From: Thiopontia sp013349825
Lineage (GTDB): Bacteria; Pseudomonadota; Gammaproteobacteria; GCF-002020875
DNA: 12,016 bases
Direction of reading: 5' to 3'
Assembly: GCA_963981015.1 (NCBI GenBank)
Contig: CAXCCG010000071.1
Location: 1 to 12,016, forward strand
The position numbers and the translations under genes are program-made. Below, piece after piece: positions 1 to 5,664 of the stretch; positions within the stretch are counted from its first letter, which is position 1; every line of letters begins with the position of its first letter. Below the pieces are notes generated by a model. That model had not been told where the DNA came from. It saw only the letters and a list, made by a program, of their open reading frames with translations, and made no database searches.

Positions 1-305
1 TACATTGAATGGTGGTAACTAAAACAGCAGTAGATTGAGTTGCCCTCTACATCAAGTCATGGATGCAGGGACCTGGATGATTCGATGTTTTGGCAGTTCG
101 TTCAGGTCGGCTCCGATTCCGATACCGGGGTTACCCTCCTCCATTCTCCGTATAGTACTCAATGAGGTGTTCATATTTGATAAAATTGGTGGGTGAGAGT
201 AAGTCGGTCCAAGGAGTCAGGGATAGTTTATAAAACACTTCCAATCTGCAGTAAAATAGCTGTTGTTTTTTTACTGGAGAGTGGCCCGATTAATGGGGGT
301 TAGCT
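1..305. other. Intergenic region upstream of rsmG, no intact gene
   Basis: No frame on either strand gives a convincing full-length protein. In many gammaproteobacteria this position would carry the 3' end of mnmG (gidA), but I see no MnmG-like C-terminus here. The region holds a short minus-strand peptide resembling part of a helix-turn-helix regulator (listed separately). It is followed by A/T-rich sequence with a T run at about 265-272, before a weak G-rich ribosome binding site for rsmG (295-299). I could not find a convincing sigma70 promoter: TTGATA at 177-182 has no good -10 at the right spacing. Confidence 0.6.
52..174 (-). pseudogene. Possible remnant of an Xre/HipB-type HTH regulator
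   Basis: Reading the minus strand from the ATG at 174-172 to TGA at 54-52 gives 40 residues. The segment SLSTIRRMEEGNPGIGIG resembles the recognition-helix end of many Xre-type regulators, where a pattern like S-x-x-T-(L/I)-R-R-(L/M)-E-x-G-(D/N)-P-x-(V/I)-x-(I/L)-G is common. The start of the domain is missing: the frame upstream runs into a stop at 219-217 without the earlier HTH helices. The C-terminal part does not look like the family. It is therefore best read as a decayed fragment rather than a working gene. The match is by eye on about 18 residues and could be chance. Confidence 0.35.
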
Positions 306-929
306 ATGACGAGCGTATTATCGATGGAGGAAGCTGCCCAACAGCTGGGCGTGATGCTGGCCCCAGAACAGCAGCAGAAACTGGAGCAGTACCTCGATCT
401 GCTGATGAAGTGGAACAAGGTCTATAACCTGACGGCAATACGGGGTCGCCAGAAGATGGTGACCCACCATATTTATGACAGCCTCTCTGTAATCCCTTTT
501 CTGCAAGGCAGTCGTTTGGTAGACCTGGGGAGTGGGGCGGGGCTGCCTGGTATTCCACTGGCACTGCTTCAGCCTGAAACGGAGGTGGTGATGGTCGATA
601 GCAATGTTAAAAAGAGCCGATTTATCCAGCAAGCAATATTAGAGTTAAGTCTGCCGAATGCATCTGTTGTACACTCGCGAGTTGAACAGCTTCAGCCGGA
701 GCAACCCTTTGACAGGGTAGTCTCCCGTGCCTTTACTTCACTGAGTCAGTTTCTGAGTCTGGCATCACCGCTTCTGGTCAGCGGAGGTCGGGCAATTGCG
801 ATGAAAGGTCGCTGGCCGGAAGAGGAGGGAGGGGAAGTGGCAGAGGGGTTTGAGTTGGATCAGGTGCAGCCTGTTGAGGTGCCGGGTCTCCATGCAGAGC
901 GACATTTGGTGATTTGTCGGAAGCTTTAG
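306..929 (+). CDS. rsmG: 16S rRNA (guanine527-N7)-methyltransferase RsmG
   Basis: This cytoplasmic SAM-dependent methyltransferase makes m7G527 in 16S rRNA of the small ribosomal subunit (formerly GidB). The 207-residue length equals the E. coli protein. Motifs seen: NLTA (41-44) in the N-terminal helical part, the SAM-binding glycine loop GSGAGLPG (75-82), an acidic residue at the end of the next strand (D98 in VDS), SRA (140-142), MKG (166-168) and the closing RHLVI strand (199-203). The ATG at 306 has only a weak G-rich site (295-299) ahead of it. An internal ATG at 324 is possible, but the longer form fits family length. parA starts 25 bases downstream on the same strand, the usual rsmG-parAB arrangement. 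Loss of this enzyme gives low-level streptomycin resistance in several bacteria (family knowledge). Confidence 0.96.
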   Translation: MTSVLSMEEAAQQLGVMLAPEQQQKLEQYLDLLMKWNKVYNLTAIRGRQKMVTHHIYDSLSVIPFLQGSRLVDLGSGAGLPGIPLALLQPETEVVMVDSNVKKSRFIQQAILELSLPNASVVHSRVEQLQPEQPFDRVVSRAFTSLSQFLSLASPLLVSGGRAIAMKGRWPEEEGGEVAEGFELDQVQPVEVPGLHAERHLVICRKL

Positions 930-954
930 ATTAGATTGGAAAGAGAATAATAGA

Positions 955-1749
955 GTGAGCAAGATTTACGCAGTAGCCAATCAGAAAGGTGGTGTCGGCA
1001 AGACGACAACAGCGGTCAACCTTGCGGCATCACTGGGCTATTTTGAAGAGAAGGTACTGTTGATCGACTTTGATCCACAGGGAAATGCTACAACTGGGAG
1101 TGGCATCGATAAACAGGAAGTGGAGTGGAGCGGAGTCGATGTGTTGCTGGGGGATGTGTCGCTGGTGGAGGCCATTCAGGAGATGGATGGCTCAGGTTAC
1201 GATCTATTGGCAGCCAATGGTGACTTGACGGCGGCAGAGGTTGAACTCTTCAATGTGGAAGATCGTCTGCACCGCCTCACCTCTATTCTTGAAACAGCCG
1301 ATAAAAAGTATAGCTATATCCTGATTGACTGCCCGCCAACACTGAATATCTTGACCCTGAACGCCTTTGTGGCAGCGGATGGGGTTATTGTGCCGTTGCA
1401 GTGTGAGTATTATGCGCTGGAAGGTTTGACCTCATTGATGGATACGATGGATCGGGTACGTGAAACGCAAAACCCTGCACTGCAGCTGCAGGGAATTGTA
1501 CGTACCATGTACGACTCAAGAAATAATCTGGCAGTAGAGGTCTCTGAGCAGTTGCTGTCTCATTTTGGCGAGCGGGTCTATGAGACCGTAGTTCCCAGAA
1601 ATGTAAAGCTGGCGGAAGCGCCCAGTTATGGTCGCCCCATTATCTATTATGCGCCCTCATCGCGAGGGGCTTATGCCTATGTGGATCTTGCTGCAGAGAT
1701 CCTGGAGCGGGCTGAAAAAGAGAAGAGGGACGAGGGTAATGCGTTGTAA
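955..1749 (+). CDS. parA: Chromosome partitioning ATPase ParA (Soj-type)
   Basis: This deviant Walker ATPase dimerises on ATP, binds nucleoid DNA nonspecifically and, with ParB bound at parS, drives segregation of the replication origin. Length is 264 residues, usual for chromosomal ParA without an N-terminal HTH. The signature Walker A box KGGVGKTT is at 11-18, with the deviant lysine at K11. DFDPQGN (38-44) is the A' motif, usually DLDPQGN. Walker B is YILIDCPP at 121-128. The start is GTG at 955, preceded by GGAAAGAG at about 938-945. This start puts the Walker A at the normal distance from the N-terminus. parB follows after 36 bases, so the two are probably co-transcribed, possibly with rsmG. 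A 7-bp perfect inverted repeat lies inside the gene at 1473-1493. Confidence 0.97.
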   Translation: MSKIYAVANQKGGVGKTTTAVNLAASLGYFEEKVLLIDFDPQGNATTGSGIDKQEVEWSGVDVLLGDVSLVEAIQEMDGSGYDLLAANGDLTAAEVELFNVEDRLHRLTSILETADKKYSYILIDCPPTLNILTLNAFVAADGVIVPLQCEYYALEGLTSLMDTMDRVRETQNPALQLQGIVRTMYDSRNNLAVEVSEQLLSHFGERVYETVVPRNVKLAEAPSYGRPIIYYAPSSRGAYAYVDLAAEILERAEKEKRDEGNAL

Positions 1750-1785
1750 GAGTGGTAACAAAATGAGTACTGGAGAGAGACGATA

Positions 1786-2793
1786 ATGGCAAAGAGAGGG
1801 GGTTTGGGACGAGGATTAGACTCGCTGCTTGGGGCGGCTAAGGCACCCAAGGTATCGGTTGATGCCGGAAAAGAGGTGTCACCGGAAGAGGCAACCCGGA
1901 AAGCCGCTGTCAAAAAACGCAGTGTGAAAAAGGCCGCATCAAAAGCAACAGAAACAGCTCCGCAACAAAAGAGCCAGCCTGTGAGTGAGGTGGTGGATAG
2001 TGAAGGGTTACGCTCTTCTCTGAAGAGCCTGCCTCTGGACCTGATGCAGCGTGGTCAGTATCAACCCCGGCGTGAGTTTGATAAAGAGGCGCTGGAAGAG
2101 CTGGCCAATTCCATTCGTGCTCAGGGGGTTATTCAGCCCATTGTGGTACGTCCTTATGGAGAGCCGGGGCGTTATGAGATCGTGGCGGGCGAGCGACGCT
2201 GGCGTGCGGCACAGTTGGCGGGGCTGCAGGAGATTCCGGTGGTCATCAAAGAGGTTTCCGACCAGGCAACCATGGCGATGGCGCTGATTGAGAATATTCA
2301 GCGCGAAAACCTCAACCCTATCGAGGAGGCGACAGCACTACAGCGGCTGATCCAGGAGTTTGAATTGACACAGCAACAGGCGGCAGATGCGGTAGGGCGC
2401 TCGCGTACTGCGGTGACCAATCTGTTGCGACTGCTCCACCTCAATGCCGAGGTAAGGGTGCTGCTTGAGAAGAGCAGGTTGGAGATGGGACATGCACGCG
2501 CATTGTTGGGTCTGCAGGGAAAAGCCCAGAGCGATGCAGCGAAGCAGGTGGTTCTGCTGGGGCTATCTGTGCGTGAAACAGAGAAGTTGGTGCGCAAAAT
2601 GCTGCACCCGACGAAGGTTACGAATAAAGTTGCAGAGGAGGCAGACCCCAATGTCCGCGCGTTACAGAATCAGCTCTCAGAGCAGTTGGGGGCGACCGTA
2701 GTGGTTAAACAGGGGCAGAAAGGGCGGGGGCAGTTGGTGATTCAGTACAACTCTCTGGATGAGTTGGATGGTATCTTGACCCATATTCAGTGA
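1786..2793 (+). CDS. parB: Chromosome partitioning protein ParB (CTPase, parS binding)
   Basis: ParB loads at parS sites, uses CTP to clamp and slide along DNA, and stimulates ParA. The N-terminus (GGLGRGLDSLL, 5-15) is the ParA-interaction tail. Residues about 17-75 form a low-complexity linker rich in Lys, Ala and Glu, with a strongly basic stretch at 39-53. The ParB/Srx CTP-binding domain spans about 80-185, with QPR (93-95), GERRWRA (135-141) and ENIQREN (169-175). The helix-turn-helix region is about 194-215, and the C-terminal dimerisation domain about 285-335. At 335 residues it is longer than the usual 280-300, and the extra length lies in the linker. ATG at 1786 has a good GGAGAG site about ten bases upstream. 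No canonical parS is visible in this window. Confidence 0.96.
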   Translation: MAKRGGLGRGLDSLLGAAKAPKVSVDAGKEVSPEEATRKAAVKKRSVKKAASKATETAPQQKSQPVSEVVDSEGLRSSLKSLPLDLMQRGQYQPRREFDKEALEELANSIRAQGVIQPIVVRPYGEPGRYEIVAGERRWRAAQLAGLQEIPVVIKEVSDQATMAMALIENIQRENLNPIEEATALQRLIQEFELTQQQAADAVGRSRTAVTNLLRLLHLNAEVRVLLEKSRLEMGHARALLGLQGKAQSDAAKQVVLLGLSVRETEKLVRKMLHPTKVTNKVAEEADPNVRALQNQLSEQLGATVVVKQGQKGRGQLVIQYNSLDELDGILTHIQ

Positions 2794-2852
2794 AACAGTT
2801 GCGTCGATTTCGCCTCTTTCGGAATGGTTAACGGTTTTTTTCACAATTGGAA

Positions 2853-2881
2853 TTGACCCGCCTATCGATGATTTCTATAAT
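2853..2881 (+). promoter_or_regulatory. Strong sigma70-type promoter for the atp operon
   Basis: TTGACC (2853-2858) and TATAAT (2876-2881) are separated by exactly 17 bases, matching the sigma70 consensus at 11 of 12 positions. A T-rich stretch (about 2835-2841) lies upstream and could act as a weak UP-like element. Transcription would be expected to begin near 2887-2890. That is downstream of both the TTG (2847) and ATG (2868) candidate starts of atpI, so either AtpI starts later or this promoter mainly serves atpB onward. In E. coli the atp operon also has minor promoters inside atpI (established knowledge). The role here is inferred from position and sequence only. Confidence 0.75.
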
Positions 2882-3278
2882 ACTCGCGGTCAGAAAAAGG
2901 GCGGTGCCACTACTTCAGGTACTGGTTCTTTTGATTGCAGCATGGATCGTTGATACAGTGTGGAAGATGTCGGGATGGCCTCTGCTATACGGGGGGATGA
3001 TCTCAGTAGTAAATCTGCTCTGGTTGCAGTGGAAGTTGAGGCGCTCTGAAAGGAGGCGTCCCTTGGGTGAGATAGAGCAGGATGCTGCTCTAAGTGCCCG
3101 TAAAATTACTGCAGACGTTTATATGACTGCAATAGAACGTTTTTTGTTGGTTACTTTACTGCTCCTGCTGGGGTTGGTGAAGTTGGATTTAGATCCAAAA
3201 TTGATAATTATTGGGTTTTTCACAGGACAATTTGTTATGCTCTTGTCCACAGGATTGCTCAAGGGGGAGAAGCTTTGA
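2868..3278 (+). CDS. atpI: ATP synthase assembly/accessory protein AtpI
   Basis: AtpI is a small inner-membrane protein encoded first in many atp operons. It helps c-ring assembly and is not part of the finished enzyme. From the ATG at 2868 the product is 136 residues with four probable membrane segments: about 14-27, 34-48, 87-102 and 109-126, separated by a charged cytoplasmic loop (about 50-75). Position before atpB and this topology support the call; sequence conservation in the family is low. The start is uncertain. A TTG at 2847 gives 143 residues, but neither start has a clear Shine-Dalgarno site and both precede the predicted transcription start. A GTG at 2904 behind AAAAAGGG would give 124 residues and still keep the first helix. 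The stop codon sits inside a small hairpin (3270-3287). Confidence 0.85.
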   Translation: MISIILAVRKRAVPLLQVLVLLIAAWIVDTVWKMSGWPLLYGGMISVVNLLWLQWKLRRSERRRPLGEIEQDAALSARKITADVYMTAIERFLLVTLLLLLGLVKLDLDPKLIIIGFFTGQFVMLLSTGLLKGEKL

Positions 3279-3291
3279 AAAAGGCTTTTTT
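3270..3291 (+). terminator. Possible weak hairpin/attenuator at the atpI stop codon
   Basis: AAGCTTT (3270-3276) can pair with AAGGCTT (3281-3287), giving seven pairs including one G-U, around a GAAA loop, and is followed by TTTT (3288-3291). The layout is that of a short intrinsic terminator, but the stem is weak and A/T-rich. Partial termination or a stabilising/processing hairpin between atpI and atpB is possible. It overlaps the TGA of atpI, so translating ribosomes would disrupt it. Function is unproven. Confidence 0.3.
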
Positions 3292-3347
3292 AGAATATAG
3301 TGTTGGTAAATTGTAGAACTGTAACGTAATAACAGAGCAACTCATCT

Positions 3348-4211
3348 ATGTCTGACGCAGCAATCACCTCTGGTGAATACATTAAGCACCATCTGACCAA
3401 CCTGACTTACGGGTACTACGATGGTCATTGGGGCTTTGCGCACTCAGCTGAAAATATTAAAGAGATGGGGTTTTGGGCGCTGCATGTCGATTCCCTGCTC
3501 TGGTCGGTTGGTTTGGGACTGCTCTTTTTCTTCGTTTTCTATACTGCAGCAAAACAGGCGACAGCAGGTGTTCCCGGTGGATTACAGAATTTTGTAGAGT
3601 GGATTGTTGAGTTTATTGACGAGAGTGTGAAAGGCTCTTTCAGCTCCAAAAATGATCTGATCGCCCCTCTGGCATTGACCATCTTCTGTTGGGTCTTTTT
3701 GATGAATATGATGGATCTGGTCGCAGTTGACTGGTTGCCGATGATTGCTGGAACAGTCGGTGAGACTGCGTTGGGTATGGACCCTCACCATGTCTACTTC
3801 AAAGTGGTTCCGACAACTGACCCCAACATCACCTTCGGGATGGCGCTCTCAGTCTTCTATCTGATGATCTACTACAGTATTAAGAATAAAGGCTTGGGTG
3901 GTTTTCTTGGAGAGCTTGCATTCCAGCCTTTTGGTAAATGGGGTATGCCCGCAAACCTGGTGTTGGAAGGTATTTCATTGATTTCAAAGCCAGTCTCTCT
4001 TGCTTTACGACTATTTGGCAACATGTATGCGGGTGAGACCATATTCATTTTGATCGCAATCATGTATGGTGCGGGCTGGGTAATGGGGGGCTTTGGTGGA
4101 TTACTGCAGTTGGGGTGGGCAATCTTCCATATTTTGATCATCACCTTGCAGGCATTTATCTTCATGACGCTGACAATCGTCTATATGGATATGGCGCACC
4201 AAGAGCATTGA
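3348..4211 (+). CDS. atpB: ATP synthase F0 subunit a
   Basis: Subunit a forms the two proton half-channels beside the c ring in the inner membrane. The 287-residue product is hydrophobic with several membrane helices. The essential arginine is R221 in the LRLFGNMYAGE motif (220-230), equivalent to E. coli R210. Other family landmarks are the MNMMDL helix (119-124), PANLVLEGISLISKPVSLAL (201-220), and a C-terminal helix with the conserved Q268 in LQAFIF. It is about 16 residues longer than the E. coli protein. Some of the difference appears to lie in the loop at about 133-160 (GTVGETALGMDPHH and following), as in other non-enteric gammaproteobacteria. The ribosome binding site is poor (ACAGAGCAACTCATCT before ATG), consistent with a single copy per complex. 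Confidence 0.97.
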   Translation: MSDAAITSGEYIKHHLTNLTYGYYDGHWGFAHSAENIKEMGFWALHVDSLLWSVGLGLLFFFVFYTAAKQATAGVPGGLQNFVEWIVEFIDESVKGSFSSKNDLIAPLALTIFCWVFLMNMMDLVAVDWLPMIAGTVGETALGMDPHHVYFKVVPTTDPNITFGMALSVFYLMIYYSIKNKGLGGFLGELAFQPFGKWGMPANLVLEGISLISKPVSLALRLFGNMYAGETIFILIAIMYGAGWVMGGFGGLLQLGWAIFHILIITLQAFIFMTLTIVYMDMAHQEH

Positions 4212-4227
4212 TCAGCCCTCAAAACTG

Positions 4228-4284
4228 AATTTACGTTACAAATTTTAATACTTTTAATCCTTATATAGAGAACAGGAGAAAAAA
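4228..4284 (+). promoter_or_regulatory. A/U-rich translation-enhancing leader of atpE
   Basis: The leader is rich in A and T, including AAATTTTAATACTTTTAATC, and ends in AGGAG (4274-4278), six bases before the ATG. E. coli atpE has a known U-rich translational enhancer just upstream of its Shine-Dalgarno sequence, which raises c subunit output. The position and composition here match that arrangement. Enhancer activity is inferred. Confidence 0.5.
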
Positions 4285-4518
4285 ATGGAACAAGCATTAT
4301 TGTTCATCGCAGGTGGTCTAATGATGGGTTTGGGCGCACTGGGCGCTGCTGTTGGTATCGGTATCCTCGGTGGACGTTTCCTGGAAGGTGCAGCTCGCCA
4401 GCCTGAGTTGATTCCAATGCTGCGTACTCAGTTCTTTATTGTGATGGGTCTGGTTGATGCGGTTCCTATGATCGCAGTTGGTCTGGCTCTCTATGTTCTG
4501 TTTGCGGTCGCTGGATAA
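4285..4518 (+). CDS. atpE: ATP synthase F0 subunit c (proteolipid)
   Basis: This subunit assembles into the rotating c ring in the inner membrane. The 77 residues form two membrane helices (about 5-30 and 50-75) joined by a polar loop with the invariant RQP (38-40). The proton-carrying acid is D58 in GLVDAVPM. The Na+-binding Gln/Glu and Ser/Thr pattern of sodium enzymes is absent, so coupling to protons is expected. The first helix carries the packed glycine/alanine pattern GLGALGAAVGIGILGG, which allows tight helix packing. The strong AGGAG site and A/U-rich leader suit the need for many copies per enzyme. It lies 73 bases after atpB and 61 before atpF. Confidence 0.98.
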   Translation: MEQALLFIAGGLMMGLGALGAAVGIGILGGRFLEGAARQPELIPMLRTQFFIVMGLVDAVPMIAVGLALYVLFAVAG

Positions 4519-4579
4519 TCAGTTGTCTCATAGAGCAGAGAGTCCGTTTACTCAACAATCAGAGATTGGATAGCGGTTT

Positions 4580-5050
4580 ATGAATATTAATGCCACCCTG
4601 ATCGGTCAATCGATCGCGTTCTTTCTATTTGTACTTTTTGTGATGAAATATGTGTGGCCGCCGTTGATGGCTGCACTCAGTGATCGCAAAAAATCAATTG
4701 CAGATGGTCTTGCCGCGGCTGAACGTGGTCACCGTGAACATGAGCTTGCAGAGCATCGTGCAACGGAAGTGCTGCGAGAGGCACATGAAGAGGCGAGTGC
4801 AATCATCACCAGGGCGCAACAGCGTGCCAGTGAAGTGATTGAAGAGTCCAAAGGGAAAGCACATGAAGAGGCAGAGCGGATTATTGAATCAGGACATTCG
4901 CTAATTGAGCAAGAGACCAATAGTGCCCGTGAGCACCTCCGTACAGAGGTTTCTACGCTGGCTCTAACCGGTGTTGCACAGATTCTTCAACGTGAGGTTA
5001 GTGAAAGTGATCATCAACAGGTTCTCGCAGAGCTGAGCGCCAAGTTGTAA
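4580..5050 (+). CDS. atpF: ATP synthase F0 subunit b
   Basis: Subunit b is the peripheral stalk that links subunit a in the membrane to delta on top of F1; two copies form a dimer. At 156 residues it equals the E. coli length. A single membrane helix at the N-terminus (about 5-26, ending YVWPPLMAAL) is followed by a long charged helix (about 35-125) rich in Glu, Ala, Arg and His, with the heptad-like pattern typical of the b dimer. The end (about 130-156) is the delta-binding part. The leader has only a weak GGA ahead of the ATG, fitting the low copy number relative to subunit c. Confidence 0.96.
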   Translation: MNINATLIGQSIAFFLFVLFVMKYVWPPLMAALSDRKKSIADGLAAAERGHREHELAEHRATEVLREAHEEASAIITRAQQRASEVIEESKGKAHEEAERIIESGHSLIEQETNSAREHLRTEVSTLALTGVAQILQREVSESDHQQVLAELSAKL

Positions 5051-5080
5051 TCCGGCAGCCCTTATAGAAAGCAGAGCACA

Positions 5081-5617
5081 ATGGAAGAGAGAACAACCGT
5101 AGCCCGCCCCTATGCAGAGGCCGCCTACCAGCAGGCACGCAAAGAAGCGCAACTGGATGAGTGGTCTGCCGCAACAGAGATGCTTGCAGCCATTGTTCAG
5201 GACCCGGCCGTTGCAGAACGGTTGGATCACCCGCACGTTTCTCGTGAACAGATGGCAGATCTGGTGTTGAGTGTCGGAGGGGCCGTTTTTAGCGGTACAC
5301 GTGAAAACTTTATTCATGTACTGCTGGAGGCTAAAAGACTTGGTTATGCGCCAGAGATTTTTGACCATTTTCATACGCTCAGGGCAGAAGATGAAAATGT
5401 GATTGATGTAGAAGTGCTGTCGGCCTATCCGCTAAATGAGGTGGAAGAGCGCTCTATAGCCGATGCGGTAAGTAAGAAAATGGGTAAAGAGGTGCTGATG
5501 ACTACAGTTGTTGATGCATCTCTGTTTGGTGGTGTCATTGTCCGGGCCGGAGATCAAGTGATTGACCTCTCACTGCGAGGCAAGATGAACCAGCTTTCAA
5601 ATCTGTTGCATAGCTAG
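5081..5617 (+). CDS. atpH: ATP synthase F1 subunit delta
   Basis: Delta sits on top of the alpha-beta hexamer and binds the peripheral stalk b. The 178-residue length is essentially that of E. coli (177). The N-terminal helical domain begins with the conserved RPYAEAAY motif (9-16). The C-terminal hallmark GGVIVRAGDQVIDLSLRGKM is at 150-169. It lies 30 bases after atpF. Two degenerate parS-like sequences (5236-5251 and 5293-5308) fall in its coding sequence but are explained by ordinary codons. Confidence 0.96.
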   Translation: MEERTTVARPYAEAAYQQARKEAQLDEWSAATEMLAAIVQDPAVAERLDHPHVSREQMADLVLSVGGAVFSGTRENFIHVLLEAKRLGYAPEIFDHFHTLRAEDENVIDVEVLSAYPLNEVEERSIADAVSKKMGKEVLMTTVVDASLFGGVIVRAGDQVIDLSLRGKMNQLSNLLHS

Positions 5618-5664
5618 TTATGCAGCAGTTTCAGTTATAAGTATTTTTGATTTAAGGAGCAATC
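5618..5664 (+). promoter_or_regulatory. A/U-rich leader with strong ribosome binding site of atpA
   Basis: The 47-base gap is A/T-rich (for example TTATAAGTATTTTTGATTTAA) and carries AAGGAG at 5654-5659, five bases from the ATG. It is close to ideal and stronger than the sites before atpB, atpF and atpH. This agrees with three alpha subunits per enzyme. The inference rests on sequence alone. Confidence 0.5.

Noticed and set aside
177..205. TTGATA upstream of rsmG as a -35 box
   Set aside because: The sequence 17 bases downstream (TAAGTC) is a poor -10, and other spacings are no better.
3243..3251. DnaA-box-like TTGTCCACA within atpI, possible origin element
   Set aside because: It has one mismatch to TTATCCACA, stands alone, and lies in coding sequence with no A/T-rich unwinding region or box cluster nearby. 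There is no origin here.
3303..3332. Possible promoter TTGGTA-18-TAATAA before atpB
   Set aside because: Both boxes depart from consensus and the spacer is long; the strong promoter at 2853-2881 explains transcription better.
3480..3800. Extra length of AtpB relative to E. coli as an inserted domain
   Set aside because: The extra residues are modest and in a loop that varies among gammaproteobacteria; all key residues are present.
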